From Anaerolineae bacterium (lineage in GTDB: Bacteria > Chloroflexota > Anaerolineae > UBA4142 > SHND01): a stretch of 64,000 nt of DNA. The DNA lies in NCBI GenBank assembly GCA_021463195.1, contig JAJTXZ010000002.1, forward strand, positions 1 through 64,000. Reading direction: 5' to 3'. The notes under the pieces are model-generated. The model saw only the letters and a program-made list of their open reading frames with translations. It did not search any database and was not told the DNA's origin. Of the stretch, positions 14,373 through 23,000 are shown piece by piece. Positions within the stretch are counted from its first letter, which is position 1; the number at the start of each line of letters is the position of its first letter. A program made the translations under genes and the position numbers.

Positions 14373-15312
14373 AAAATCGCAAGGACATTACGGCGTGCGC
14401 GTCAATGGGCATTTGCTCGACTGCGAAATTTCGTCGCGCTTACGCAAGCATCTCGAATACCCAATCGCCGCGCCTACCTCGCGCCGTCACCGCGTTCTCG
14501 CCGTACACGAAATCCGCGTCGTTGACCCGATAGCGATTGGCGATGTCGTGCAGTTTTTACGCGCGGGCGATGACGCGGGCATCATCACAAATGTCTTGCC
14601 GCGTCGCAATCAAATCGCGCGCCAAGACCCGGGTCCGCGCCCGACAGAACAAATCATCGCCGCAAACATTGATTATCTCGTGCATGTGATTGCGTGCGCG
14701 CAGCCCGCGCCGCGTTGGGAATTGCTTGACCGCTATCTCGCGTCGGCAGAGAAAGCGGAAATTCCTTCACTCATCATTTTTACGAAAAGCGATTTGCTGC
14801 AGGATGAGGCGCTCGAACGCGAAATGGAAAATTATCGCGCCATCGGTTATCCCGTGATATTCACGAGCGCGACGACAGGGCAGGGGATTGCGGAATTGCG
14901 CGACGCGCTGCGCGACAAAACATGTGTGTTCGTTGGCATGTCAGGCGTGGGCAAATCAACATTGTTGAACGCGTTACAGCCCGAACTCGCGCTGCGCGTA
15001 AAGGAAATCAGCCGCGCGTCGGGCAAGGGCAAACACACGACGACGCATCTCGAAATGTTTGATTTTGATTTCGGCGGGCGTGTGATTGATACGCCGGGGT
15101 TGAAATATCTGACGCTGTGGGAAATGAACGGCGCGCAAATCGCGGAATACTTTGTCGAGATGCAGCCGTATCTCGGCAAATGCAAATTCGGCGCGGACTG
15201 TTCGCATGACCACGAACCCGATTGCGCGATAAAACGCGCGGTGAACGCGGGCGCGATTTCGGAACGACGTTATGCGAGTTATTTGCGGATAAAGGATAAA
15301 ACGTCCGTGTAA
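14317..15312 (+). CDS. rsgA: Ribosome small subunit-dependent GTPase A
   Basis: Circularly permuted GTPase (331 aa) that acts in late 30S ribosome maturation. Order of parts: OB-fold (~1-100, ending GDVVQFLRAGDD), then G4 TKSDLL (~158), then G1 GMSGVGKSTLL (~208), then G3 DTPGLKYL, then the zinc knuckle CKFGADCSHDHEPDC. This permuted motif order is diagnostic. It starts at ATG 14317 with CAAGGAG upstream. The stop codon is part of a 21-bp hairpin shared with the following MFS gene. It is the only clear housekeeping gene inside the acetyltransferase island. Confidence 0.95.
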   Translation: MSLERNTSVTEVTQGVVYKKSQGHYGVRVNGHLLDCEISSRLRKHLEYPIAAPTSRRHRVLAVHEIRVVDPIAIGDVVQFLRAGDDAGIITNVLPRRNQIARQDPGPRPTEQIIAANIDYLVHVIACAQPAPRWELLDRYLASAEKAEIPSLIIFTKSDLLQDEALEREMENYRAIGYPVIFTSATTGQGIAELRDALRDKTCVFVGMSGVGKSTLLNALQPELALRVKEISRASGKGKHTTTHLEMFDFDFGGRVIDTPGLKYLTLWEMNGAQIAEYFVEMQPYLGKCKFGADCSHDHEPDCAIKRAVNAGAISERRYASYLRIKDKTSV

Positions 15313-15351
15313 AAAATTATTGGTTACAGAGTAACCAATAATTTTTTACAC
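15307..15351. terminator. Perfect 21-bp hairpin, bidirectional terminator-like
   Basis: Arms 15307-15327 and 15331-15351 are exact reverse complements with a 3-nt loop (AGA). Each arm has a 6-nt A/T run, so it can act as a terminator on either strand. It contains the rsgA stop codon and ends only 8 nt before the MFS start, so it would also shape translation of the next gene. Confidence 0.8.
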
Positions 15352-15359
15352 TCTCATCC

Positions 15360-16592
15360 ATGAAGCGCCTTGACGGCTATACCGTTTTTCTGTTTCAAGA
15401 ATTTACGGGTTCGCTTTTGTTCGCCGTAATTTTCACTGCCAACATTCTGTACCAAGTGCAGACGGTTGGCTTGAATCCGTTTCAACTCGTGCTGGTCGGC
15501 ACGGTGTTAGAGTTGACCGCGTTCATTGCCGAAGTGCCGACGGGCATTATCGCGGATGTGTACAGTCGGCGGCTCTCGATCATCATCGGTTACGTGGTGG
15601 TGGGCATCGGGCTGATGCTCGAAGGTTCGATTCCGCAATTTTGGGCGGTGCTGCTCGCGCAAGTGATTTGGGGCATCGGCATCACGTTTCAAAGCGGCGC
15701 GCTCGAAGCATGGGTCGCAGATGAAGTGGGGCAAGAAAACGCGGGCAAAGCATTTTTGCGCGGCGCGCAGTTCGGCAAAGCGGGCGCGCTCGTCGGAATT
15801 GGCGTCAGTGTGTTGTTGGGCAGTATCGCGTTGAACGTGCCGATTGTGGTCGGCGCCGCGCTGCTGATTGTCTTGGGCATTGTGCTGGCTTTCATCATGC
15901 CCGAAACAGGATTCAAGCCGACGCCGCGCGAAGATCGCAATACGTTTCAACACATGGGACACACTTTCCGCGCAGGCACCGCGCTCGTGCGAAAAAATCG
16001 AATTCTCATTTCGCTGCTGCTCGCCGCCGCGTTCTTTGGCGCGTTCAGCGAAGGGTTTGACCGCTTGTGGCTGCCGCATTTGGTTCAATTTACACTGCCG
16101 TATTTTGAACCGATTGTGTGGGTGGGCATCATTGATGCAGTCTCGCTCGGGTTGGGAATTGTTGCGACGGAATTTGTGACGCGCCGTGTGGATACGAACA
16201 ATCAATTCATCGTCGCGCGCGCGTTGCAAATTGTCATCGCGCTGATTATGGCGTTGATGTTCGTGTACGGACTCGCGTGGGAGTTTAGCGTTGCGCTCAT
16301 TGCGCTGCTTGCGCTCAACCCGCTGCGCGGGATGAATTATCCGCTCGCGACGGCGTGGATGAATCTGCATGTCGAATCGTCGGTGCGCGCGACAGTGTTT
16401 TCGATTCGCAATCAAGCCGACGCGTTCGGACAAATGCTTGGCGGTCCGATACTTGGCGCGATTGCGACGCTGGTTTCGCTGCGCGCGGAAATGGTTGTCG
16501 CCGCGTTGTTTCTGATTCCCACGTTGTACTTGTATTCGCGCAAGTTTGATGCGAATGAAATGTCGAATGTACAAGCAGAACTGAATATGTAA
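15360..16592 (+). CDS. MFS transporter (drug-efflux-like)
   Basis: 410 aa with about 12 hydrophobic helices. The segment between helices 2 and 3 reads GIIADVYSRRLSIIIG, the D-x-x-S/G-R-R signature of the major facilitator superfamily; EVPTG before it is typical of DHA3-like multidrug or macrolide exporters. A central loop rich in charged residues (ETGFKPTPREDRNTFQH) divides the two halves. There is no Shine-Dalgarno sequence; the ATG sits 8 nt after a perfect hairpin. The neighbourhood (ABC-F, Eis-like) makes antibiotic efflux an attractive idea, but the substrate is unproven. Confidence 0.85.
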   Translation: MKRLDGYTVFLFQEFTGSLLFAVIFTANILYQVQTVGLNPFQLVLVGTVLELTAFIAEVPTGIIADVYSRRLSIIIGYVVVGIGLMLEGSIPQFWAVLLAQVIWGIGITFQSGALEAWVADEVGQENAGKAFLRGAQFGKAGALVGIGVSVLLGSIALNVPIVVGAALLIVLGIVLAFIMPETGFKPTPREDRNTFQHMGHTFRAGTALVRKNRILISLLLAAAFFGAFSEGFDRLWLPHLVQFTLPYFEPIVWVGIIDAVSLGLGIVATEFVTRRVDTNNQFIVARALQIVIALIMALMFVYGLAWEFSVALIALLALNPLRGMNYPLATAWMNLHVESSVRATVFSIRNQADAFGQMLGGPILGAIATLVSLRAEMVVAALFLIPTLYLYSRKFDANEMSNVQAELNM

Positions 16593-16599
16593 ATAGAAT

Positions 16600-16650
16600 C
16601 GCGGATAACGCGGATTCTACGGATTGCAAAATAAATCCGCGTCATCCGTG
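16600..16650. repeat. Inverted repeat of ATCCGCG units
   Basis: Left arm CGCGGATAACGCGGATT (16600-16616) and right arm AATCCGCGTCATCCGTG (16634-16650) pair at 15 of 17 positions. More degenerate units extend to ~16665. It follows the MFS stop with no T-run. Confidence 0.7.
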
Positions 16651-16700
16651 CTATCTGCGGTTTATAAAATGAATCACGAATCGGAATAGCGATTAAAGTA

Positions 16701-16766
16701 GGGGCGAAGCATTGACATTGACAACCGCGCGTCGAGTCACAAACGCGACTGTCAATGCTTTGCCCC
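16701..16766. repeat. Palindromic element with GGGGCGAAGCATTGACA ends
   Basis: Terminal inverted repeats of 17 bp (16701-16717 and 16750-16766, 16 of 17 match) enclose 32 bp that contains its own inner inverted repeat (CGCG...CGCG). Size and shape are those of a small MITE-like repeat. It lies just before the GNAT start at 16778. Confidence 0.7.
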
Positions 16767-16777
16767 AACAAACGAAA

Positions 16778-17710
16778 ATGAAAAACGAATTACTCTCGGG
16801 TTTTACATGGCGCGCGCCGACGCCCGATGACGCGCAAGCCGTGACCGATTTTCTCGCGGTGTGCGATACGTTTGATTATGGCGAACCCGATTTTTCGCTG
16901 GAAGATGTGCGCGCGGATTGGCGGCGCGATGGGTTTCAGTTGGAACGCGACGCGTGGTTAATTTTTGCGAAGGATGGAACGCTCGCGGCGTATGGTTTCG
17001 TTTGGGACACGGACGAACGCGCGCGCGTGGAGCCGACAACGTGTGTGCATCCAAATTTTCGCGCACAGGGGCTGGAGGATTTTCACATCGCGCAGGTGGA
17101 GGCGCACACGCGCGCGCAACTGGAAACAAAAATTATTCAGTGGATTGTCAACAGCGCGCAACATTCTTGGACGGAACGCTTTGAGCAGCGCGGCTATCAC
17201 ATCGCGCGTCACGATTACGTGATGGAAATTGTGTTGGATGAAAAACCGAATCCCCCGACTCTCGCCAATGGTTTTGTGATGCGTTCGTTTGAGCGCGGAC
17301 GCGATGACCGCGCGGTGTGGGCGTGTTTGCAAGAAGCGTTTCGTGACCATCGCGGACACAGCGATAGGGAATACGAGGAATGGGCGTCAAGTTTTTTCGA
17401 GCACCCCGAGTGGTCGTCGGAATTGTCAACGGTTGTGACACAGGGCGAAGAGGTGGTCGCGGCGGCGATGGTGTTTCATTCGTTCGCGGGCGGCTGGATT
17501 CGCGCGCTCGGCGTGCGGCGTCCGTGGCGCAAACACGGGATTGGGCTTGCAATGCTGCATCGAATTTTTGGCGAATGTTACGCGCGCGGAATTCATAAAG
17601 TGGGACTCGGCGTAGACGCGGAGAGTTTAACTGGCGCGACGCGTTTGTATAAACGCGCGGGGATGAAGGTAAAAGTTCATTTTGTGAGATATGAAAAAGA
17701 AATTGTGTAA
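16778..17710 (+). CDS. Tandem-domain GNAT acetyltransferase
   Basis: 310 aa, related to the double-GNAT genes at 8861 and 9971. The N-terminal domain carries VHPNFRAQGLEDFHIAQ (degenerate acetyl-CoA loop). The C-terminal domain is intact: ALGVRRPWRKHGIGLAMLHR and LGVDAESLTGATRLYKRAGM. I use ATG 16778; the open frame continues up to 16712, but that start lies inside a palindromic repeat. It ends with a strong terminator shared with the convergent TA module. The target is unknown. Confidence 0.84.
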   Translation: MKNELLSGFTWRAPTPDDAQAVTDFLAVCDTFDYGEPDFSLEDVRADWRRDGFQLERDAWLIFAKDGTLAAYGFVWDTDERARVEPTTCVHPNFRAQGLEDFHIAQVEAHTRAQLETKIIQWIVNSAQHSWTERFEQRGYHIARHDYVMEIVLDEKPNPPTLANGFVMRSFERGRDDRAVWACLQEAFRDHRGHSDREYEEWASSFFEHPEWSSELSTVVTQGEEVVAAAMVFHSFAGGWIRALGVRRPWRKHGIGLAMLHRIFGECYARGIHKVGLGVDAESLTGATRLYKRAGMKVKVHFVRYEKEIV

Positions 17711-17713
17711 ATC

Positions 17714-17745
17714 AAAACCGCAGAGTTTTATACTCTGCGGTTTTT
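17714..17745. terminator. Bidirectional rho-independent terminator
   Basis: Stem AAAACCGCAGAGT/ACTCTGCGGTTTT with a 5-nt loop and trailing T-run. It closes the acetyltransferase island on the plus strand and the PIN toxin gene on the minus strand. Confidence 0.85.
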
Positions 17746-17778
17746 CACATTGAGAGGGAAAATGAACACGACGGGAGC

Positions 17779-18213
17779 TTATATGCCAATAATTTTTTGA
17801 AAATCAGTCAGGTCGATGATTTGCGTCCCGTAGAAATGTTTGATATTGCGGAGGTGTGCGTCTTCGCTGATGAGATAGTCCGCGTGCGTTTCAAGTGAGC
17901 ATGCCAGAAAGACATTATCCGTTGGGTCTTGTTCGACGCGCGACACCTGATACAGATCATCTGCTAACAAGGCGATGTCAAGCAGTTGGTTCAGAAAACT
18001 CTGAATGGAAGATTCCGTCAAACGATTTTTCTCTTTGATACGAGGATAGTTCAAGACGCGCTCGAGTTCCTGCATGATCGCGTGCGACATTCCCAAGAGA
18101 AACTCGCCTGTTTTGATCCGCTCCAGCATTTTTCGGCTTGCAGGTGATTTGCTCAATGCAAGGCGAACGAGAATATTTGCGTCAAAGATGGCGACAACGC
18201 GTGATTTTGCCAT
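17779..18213 (-). CDS. PIN-domain toxin (putative RNase), TA module 1
   Basis: 144 aa. PIN-domain acids are all in place: FDANILVRLAL (Asp ~9), QELERVL (Glu), DPTDNVFLACS (Asp) and LISEDAHLRNI (Asp). It belongs to the family annotated as 'putative toxin-antitoxin system toxin component, PIN family', expected to cleave RNA in a metal-dependent way. It sits 12 bp after its putative antitoxin. It is homologous to the PIN toxin at 18773 (shared end HLRNIKxFYGTQI), so the two modules are duplicates that diverged. Confidence 0.85.
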   Translation of the reverse strand: MAKSRVVAIFDANILVRLALSKSPASRKMLERIKTGEFLLGMSHAIMQELERVLNYPRIKEKNRLTESSIQSFLNQLLDIALLADDLYQVSRVEQDPTDNVFLACSLETHADYLISEDAHLRNIKHFYGTQIIDLTDFQKIIGI

Positions 18214-18225
18214 GGGTAGGTTGAT

Positions 18226-18537
18226 CTATTGATTGCGTTTGTTCTCGGCGCGCACGGCTTGGACGGCTTGATCAATATCGCGAATCAATTCCTCCTCGGG
18301 AATATCAGGAAGCTGTTCGCGCAGCGCCTCAAATTTCTTCCACGCGCTCTCCCATTCCGGGCGCGCGCGCTTGCGTTCAAATTCTACCTCTATCAGTCTT
18401 CGCACGCGGCGGCGTTCGATTTCACGTTCCGCCATTTCGAGTAACGCCTGTTCGGGTTTCAGATTTTCGAGCGCTGCGATTTCATCTATCGCGCGGAATG
18501 TCCTTTCAGAAAGTTCGACCATCAAAAAGTGCGACAT
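18226..18537 (-). CDS. Putative antitoxin, TA module 1
   Basis: 103 aa from ATG 18537, which has AAGGAAGGAG just upstream (a longer TTG start would swallow it). The N-terminus (MSHFLMVELSERTFRAIDEI) resembles a short strand-helix DNA-binding start, followed by charged helices. The C-terminal end (PEWESAWKKFEALREQLPDI, PEEELIRDIDQAV) is shared with the antitoxin of module 2. Role as antitoxin is inferred from position and pairing. Confidence 0.75.
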   Translation of the reverse strand: MSHFLMVELSERTFRAIDEIAALENLKPEQALLEMAEREIERRRVRRLIEVEFERKRARPEWESAWKKFEALREQLPDIPEEELIRDIDQAVQAVRAENKRNQ

Positions 18538-18556
18538 GTTTCGCTCCTTCCTTGAC

Positions 18557-18767
18557 AAATGCCTGTGATGCTCAATTGCATCACAGGCATTTTATCACCA
18601 ATCTTTTCTACGCGGCGACTTTATCTTTTCTCTTTTTCCCATCATTCCGCGTTTGCGGTTCTTCTTGCAGAAAAATCAACTTGCCATTTTCCACATCCGC
18701 TACAACATGGTCGCCGTCGCGGATGTGTCCGTTTAACACATCCAGCGCGAGTGGGTCGAGGACGCGG
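18557..18767. repeat. Direct repeat L: displaced copy of the clpB 3' end and terminator
   Basis: This ~210 bp matches 19560-19771, which holds the hairpin after clpB (AATGCCTG...CAGGCATTTT) and its last ~53 codons. The match ends sharply at 18767, six bases before the stop codon of the PIN gene of module 2. The stop-proximal 30 bp is the most diverged part. Together the two copies bracket TA module 2. Confidence 0.88.
18608..18767 (-). pseudogene. Fragment of clpB 3' end
   Basis: Encodes [40 protein letters not shown] and a Lys-rich tail up to TAG 18608, matching the end of the full ClpB at 19612. No start, and no upstream part: it is cut exactly where TA module 2 begins. Substitutions relative to the full gene are mostly synonymous or conservative (HIRDGD for RIRDGD), so it diverged while still coding or comes from a related strain. 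Confidence 0.88.
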
Positions 18768-18772
18768 AAATT

Positions 18773-19213
18773 CTATTTCTTGAGTCCCATCTCCTTTTCG
18801 AATTGCTCCAGCCCCACAATCTGTGTTCCGTAAAAGTATTTGATATTGCGAAGATGCGGGTCTTCGCTGACAAGGTAATCGGCTTTGACCTCGTAAGCAA
18901 CCGCAAGAAAAATGTCGTCAGTTGGATCATCTTTTACGACGGAGACTTCGTACAAATCCTCCGCTTCAAAACCAGCGTCGCGGAGCGCGTCCAAAAATTC
19001 GCCAAAATACTTGCGCGCTTCGGGTTGCTTGCGCGCAATGCGCCGATAACCCAGCACGCGCTCGAGTTCGGAAAGAATTTTTGCTGAAACGACGAGACGG
19101 AATCGTCCCTGCAAAACCGTCTGCCACATTTGGCGAATGGCTTCAGTTCGAGCCAACGCGATCCGCACGAGTTCATTTGTATCAAAGACGGCAACCAAGA
19201 TTTCCTCATCCAT
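18773..19213 (-). CDS. PIN-domain toxin (putative RNase), TA module 2
   Basis: 146 aa, homologous to the toxin of module 1. Catalytic acids: VFDTNELVRIAL (Asp), SELERVLGY (Glu), DPTDDIFLAVA (Asp), LVSEDPHLRNI (Asp). Start ATG 19213 follows GGAGAG. Its stop codon abuts the clpB 3' fragment. It lies 23 bp after its antitoxin. Presumed RNase activity follows from the PIN family, not from this sequence alone. Confidence 0.85.
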   Translation of the reverse strand: MDEEILVAVFDTNELVRIALARTEAIRQMWQTVLQGRFRLVVSAKILSELERVLGYRRIARKQPEARKYFGEFLDALRDAGFEAEDLYEVSVVKDDPTDDIFLAVAYEVKADYLVSEDPHLRNIKYFYGTQIVGLEQFEKEMGLKK

Positions 19214-19236
19214 ATTCTCTCCAATATGGTAGTGAG

Positions 19237-19545
19237 TTATTTCTGTGTTTTCTTTCGTACTGCGCGAATAGCCGCTTCAATATCAGCATCTAGCTCCGCT
19301 TCAGGAATGGGTCGAACTTTTGCGCGAAATTTTTCGATACGCTCAAACGTCTTGCTCCATTCAGGGCTGGCTTGTCGACGCGCCATCTCTTGCAAAACAT
19401 ATTCATGCTTACTCTCACGCCGCAAAGCCTCGCGGAAAATTGCGCGCGCTGCTTGCTGGCGCTTGAGCTTTTTATTCATGGCTAGTCGTTCTAGCTCGCG
19501 CGCTTCGCGCTTTGTCAATCGGAAAGAGACCGTCAAATTCTCCAT
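19237..19545 (-). CDS. Putative antitoxin, TA module 2
   Basis: 102 aa from ATG 19545 (GGAGG 5 nt upstream; a longer frame reaches into the clpB terminator repeat). The N-terminus (MENLTVSFRLTKREARELER) looks like a ribbon-helix-helix type DNA-binding segment. The C-terminal PEWSKTFERIEKF and IPEAELDADIEAAIRAVR match the antitoxin of module 1. Position directly before the PIN gene supports the role. Confidence 0.77.
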   Translation of the reverse strand: MENLTVSFRLTKREARELERLAMNKKLKRQQAARAIFREALRRESKHEYVLQEMARRQASPEWSKTFERIEKFRAKVRPIPEAELDADIEAAIRAVRKKTQK

Positions 19546-19559
19546 CGCAACCTCCATAA

Positions 19560-19771
19560 AAAATGCCTGCAACGCAATCTCGCATCACAGGCATTTTATC
19601 ACCAATCTTTTCTACGTCACCATTTTTTCTTTCTTCTTTCGTCCATCATCCCGCGTCTGCGGCTCTTCTTGCAGAAAAATCAACTTGCCATTTTCCACAT
19701 CCGCCACAACATGGTCGCCGTCGCGGATGCGACCGTTCAATACGTCTAGCGCGAGCGGGTCGAGGACGCGG
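19560..19771. repeat. Direct repeat R: clpB 3' end and terminator
   Basis: Native copy of the repeat at 18557-18767. It includes the hairpin AATGCCTG...CAGGCATTTT after the clpB stop and the last ~53 clpB codons. Confidence 0.88.
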
Positions 19772-22266
19772 CGTTGGATGGTGCGTTTCAACGGGCGCGC
19801 GCCGTATTTCGGGTCATAGCCCTCGTTCACCAGAAACTCTTTTGCCTGGTCGCTCAACTCGATGCTGATGTGACGGTCTTCCAAACGCCGCGCCACTTGC
19901 TTGAGCAGAATCTCGACAATGTTTTTCAAGTTCTCCATCGTGAGACCATGAAAGACTACAATGTCGTCCACACGATTCAAAAATTCGGGACGGAAATGTT
20001 TTCGCATTTCTTCGGTGACGCGATTTTTCACATTCTCCCATTCGCTCTCGTTCATTTCGCGCCCCGCGTACATGCCCAAAAATTCACTGCCGATGTTTGA
20101 CGTCATAATCACGACGACGTTTTTGAAATCCACAACGCGTCCTTGTCCGTCGGTCAAACGTCCGTCGTCGAGAATTTGCAGCATCACGTTGAACACATCG
20201 GGCGCGGCTTTTTCGATTTCGTCAAAGAGGACGACAGAGTACGGTTTGCGGCGCACGGCTTCGGTGAGTTGTCCGCCTTCGTCGTAGCCGATGTATCCGG
20301 GCGGCGCGCCAATCAAACGCGCGACCGTGTGCTTTTCTTGATATTCGCTCATGTCAATCCGAATCATCGCGTTCTCGTCGTCGAACAAAAATTCCGCGAG
20401 CGCGCGCGCAAGTTCCGTTTTGCCGACGCCCGTGGGTCCGAGAAAGATGAATGAGCCGACGGGGCGCTGCGGGTCTTTTAATCCCGCGCGCGCGCGTCGT
20501 ACCGCGTTCGCCACCACCGTAATCGCTTCGTCTTGCCCGACAACGCGCTCGTGCAAACGTGTTTCCATTTGAATCAATTTTTGCACTTCGCCTTCCATCA
20601 AGCGCGAAACGGGAATGCCCGTCCATTTTGCGACGACTTCGGCGATGTTGTCTTCGGTCACTTCTTCATTTAACAGCGCGCCCGATTTTTTCAGTTCCGC
20701 AAGTTTTTGCGCGCTCTCCTCGATTTTTTTGTCCAGCGCAACCATCTTGCCGTATTGAATTTCGGCGGCTTTTTGATAATCGCCTTGCCGCGTTGCCTGG
20801 TCCAAATCGTTGACGAGTTGGTCGCGTTCTTTTTTCAGCGTCAGTTCCGAATCCATCAACTCTTTTTCTTGTTTCCAACGCGCGGTCAACGCGGTGGATT
20901 GTTCTTGCAAATTCGCCAACTCTTTTTCTAAATTTTTGAGCCGTTCGCGCGACGCGGAATCTTTTTCGTTTTTCAACGCGACGCGTTCAATTTCCAACTG
21001 ACTGATGCGCCGTTGAATTTCGTCCAACTCGGCAGGCATCGAATCCAACTGCAAACGCAAACGCGAACTCGCTTCGTCCACGAGGTCAATCGCCTTGTCG
21101 GGCAAAAAGCGGTCGCTGATGTAACGATGGCTCAACACCGCCGCGGCGACGAGCGCGCTGTCGCGGATTTCGACGCCGTGATGGCGTTGATACGCGTCGC
21201 GCAAGCCGCGTAAAATGCTGATGGTGTCTTCGACGCTCGGCTCTTCCACCAAGACAGGTTGGAAACGCCGTTCGAGCGCCGCGTCCTTTTCGATATACTT
21301 GCGATATTCGTTCAACGTCGTCGCGCCAATCGCGTGCAGTTCGCCGCGCGCGAGCATCGGTTTAATCATGTTGCCCGCATCCATCGAACCTTCCGCCGCG
21401 CCCGCGCCGACGATGGTGTGAATCTCGTCAATGAAAACGATGATTTGACCTTCCGCGCTCGTGACCTCTTTCAGCACTGCCTTCAAACGTTCTTCAAATT
21501 CGCCGCGAAATTTCGCGCCCGCAATCATCGCGCCAAAATCCAAGGCGATCACTTTTTTGTCTTTCAAGGGTTCAGGCACATCGCCGCGCACAATGCGCTG
21601 CGCGAGTCCTTCGACAATCGCGGTTTTGCCGACGCCCGGTTCGCCAATCAACACCGGATTATTTTTCGTGCGCCGCGAAAGAATTTGCATCACGCGCCGC
21701 ACCTCTTCGTCGCGTCCGATCACGGGGTCGAGTTTTCCTTTACGCGCGAGCTCGGTGAGGTCGCGCCCGTATTTTTTCAATGCCTCGTAGGTGGCTTCAG
21801 GATTTTGTGTCGTGACGCGTTGATTGCCGCGCACGGATTGCAATGCCGCGAGAATTTTGTCGCGCGTGACGCCCGCGCGATTCAAAATTTGACTCGCCTT
21901 GCTTTCGACGTTTGCGAGCGCGATAAGCATTGCTTCGGTTGAGACAAAATCGTCTTTCAATCCATCTGCAACCGTTTGCGATTCATCCAACGCGCGCTGC
22001 GTTTGCCGCGCGAGTCCGACTTGGACCGCGCCGCCATACGCTTTGGCGAGTTTGTCAATTTCACTTTTTGCTTGCTGCGCGAGCGTTTCGGGATTTGCGC
22101 CCACTGCGCGCACAACTTGCGGCGCCACGCCGTCGGTCTGATTTAACAGCGCGAGCAAAAGATGTTCGGGTTCTACCGTGCTGTTTGCATTTTCTTGCGC
22201 CAGCGCAATCGCCGCTTGCAACGCTTCGGCTGCTTTTTCAGTTAGTTTTTGCATGTTTAGTGCCAT
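19612..22266 (-). CDS. clpB: ATP-dependent chaperone ClpB
   Basis: Hexameric disaggregase (884 aa) that works with DnaK/DnaJ to rescue aggregated proteins. Order: N-terminal Clp_N repeats (1-150), AAA+ 1 with Walker A GEPGVGKT (~204) and FIDEIHTI, the long coiled-coil middle domain (~400-525, [15 protein letters not shown]), AAA+ 2 with GPTGVGKT (~605) and LFDEIEKA, then the small C-terminal domain. Start ATG 22266 follows AGAGGAAA; MQKLTEK four codons later aligns with usual ClpB starts. It appears complete. Both ends are duplicated next to TA modules, yet the gene itself is intact. Confidence 0.97.
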   Translation of the reverse strand: MALNMQKLTEKAAEALQAAIALAQENANSTVEPEHLLLALLNQTDGVAPQVVRAVGANPETLAQQAKSEIDKLAKAYGGAVQVGLARQTQRALDESQTVADGLKDDFVSTEAMLIALANVESKASQILNRAGVTRDKILAALQSVRGNQRVTTQNPEATYEALKKYGRDLTELARKGKLDPVIGRDEEVRRVMQILSRRTKNNPVLIGEPGVGKTAIVEGLAQRIVRGDVPEPLKDKKVIALDFGAMIAGAKFRGEFEERLKAVLKEVTSAEGQIIVFIDEIHTIVGAGAAEGSMDAGNMIKPMLARGELHAIGATTLNEYRKYIEKDAALERRFQPVLVEEPSVEDTISILRGLRDAYQRHHGVEIRDSALVAAAVLSHRYISDRFLPDKAIDLVDEASSRLRLQLDSMPAELDEIQRRISQLEIERVALKNEKDSASRERLKNLEKELANLQEQSTALTARWKQEKELMDSELTLKKERDQLVNDLDQATRQGDYQKAAEIQYGKMVALDKKIEESAQKLAELKKSGALLNEEVTEDNIAEVVAKWTGIPVSRLMEGEVQKLIQMETRLHERVVGQDEAITVVANAVRRARAGLKDPQRPVGSFIFLGPTGVGKTELARALAEFLFDDENAMIRIDMSEYQEKHTVARLIGAPPGYIGYDEGGQLTEAVRRKPYSVVLFDEIEKAAPDVFNVMLQILDDGRLTDGQGRVVDFKNVVVIMTSNIGSEFLGMYAGREMNESEWENVKNRVTEEMRKHFRPEFLNRVDDIVVFHGLTMENLKNIVEILLKQVARRLEDRHISIELSDQAKEFLVNEGYDPKYGARPLKRTIQRRVLDPLALDVLNGRIRDGDHVVADVENGKLIFLQEEPQTRDDGRKKKEKMVT
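22232..22259. repeat. 28-bp direct repeat, inner copy (clpB first codons)
   Basis: Exact 28-bp match to 23035-23062. It covers the MQKLTEKA start region of clpB and four bases upstream. The two copies bracket the TumE-like module. Confidence 0.9.
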
Positions 22267-22268
22267 AT

Positions 22269-22664
22269 TTATTTCCTCTTGTTTGCTAATTCAACTTCAA
22301 TTTCCAGAATTACCTGTAAGATATTTAACGGATTGCTTATTTCTGATACGGTTCCATCAGCCCAATGCACATGATGAGTGCTAGAAAACTCTTTGTAGTG
22401 TGCAGCGTTATCCCATCGCTTGATTAGCTTGCCGTCTTGATCTTGCCAATGAAAACTATACTTGCGAATTTTGATTTCTGAATTTGTCTCTATCACATTC
22501 TCGAAAAATTCACCTTGACTCGCATCTATCAACTTGGCTTTCACGCGAAAAATGCCGTCTATGTCGGATACATCGCGGCGCAAGATTTGAAAAGTGGTAA
22601 TTGCCGGACTGGCGATAAAACGCGCCTCGATTTCATCAAAGTAGGATGCGATACGCGAGTTCAC
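22269..22664 (-). CDS. TumE-like (DUF6516) putative toxin
   Basis: 131 aa. The pattern [33 protein letters not shown] and the end [13 protein letters not shown] fits the TumE/DUF6516 toxin family (RWDNxPHH...HVH in typical members). The first His of the usual HH pair is replaced here (AAHYKEF), which might affect activity. Start is GTG 22664 with AGGAG 7 nt upstream, overlapping the ribosome site with the antitoxin stop. The stop is 2 bp before the clpB start, so clpB may be transcribed from this module. Confidence 0.65.
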   Translation of the reverse strand: MNSRIASYFDEIEARFIASPAITTFQILRRDVSDIDGIFRVKAKLIDASQGEFFENVIETNSEIKIRKYSFHWQDQDGKLIKRWDNAAHYKEFSSTHHVHWADGTVSEISNPLNILQVILEIEVELANKRK

Positions 22665-22666
22665 TG

Positions 22667-22984
22667 TTAATCTCCTATTTCAAGCAAAGAGATGCGCCTT
22701 TCGAGATTTTGCAGCATTTCATACGTCGCGGACCATTCAAAAAAATCCATCGCATCACCCAATGCGCCATCTTCAAAGCGCGGATAAAATTCGCGCGTCG
22801 GCATGTGGTATTGGTTTTCAAACGCGGCGATTCGTGCTGCGAGTGTTGTCTTGAGCGTCTCCAAGCGCGTTGATTCTCTTTCCAAGAGTTTATCAAGTGT
22901 TTGTTCTACGACATGGTCAATAGCATTTTCATCAGCCGCCACATATTGCTCAAGTCGTTTTACTTTTTCGAGTACGGTTGACAT
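22667..22984 (-). CDS. Putative antitoxin partner of the TumE-like protein
   Basis: 105 aa, helical and charged (LEKVKRLEQYVAADENAIDH, LDKLLERESTRLETLKTTL). A coiled-coil N-terminal half is followed by a segment FEWSATYEMLQNLERRISLL. Start ATG 22984 has GAGGAG upstream. It sits 2 bp before the toxin gene, the usual arrangement. Family recognised only by context. Confidence 0.6.
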   Translation of the reverse strand: MSTVLEKVKRLEQYVAADENAIDHVVEQTLDKLLERESTRLETLKTTLAARIAAFENQYHMPTREFYPRFEDGALGDAMDFFEWSATYEMLQNLERRISLLEIGD

Positions 22985-23000
22985 GGATTATTTCTCCTCG

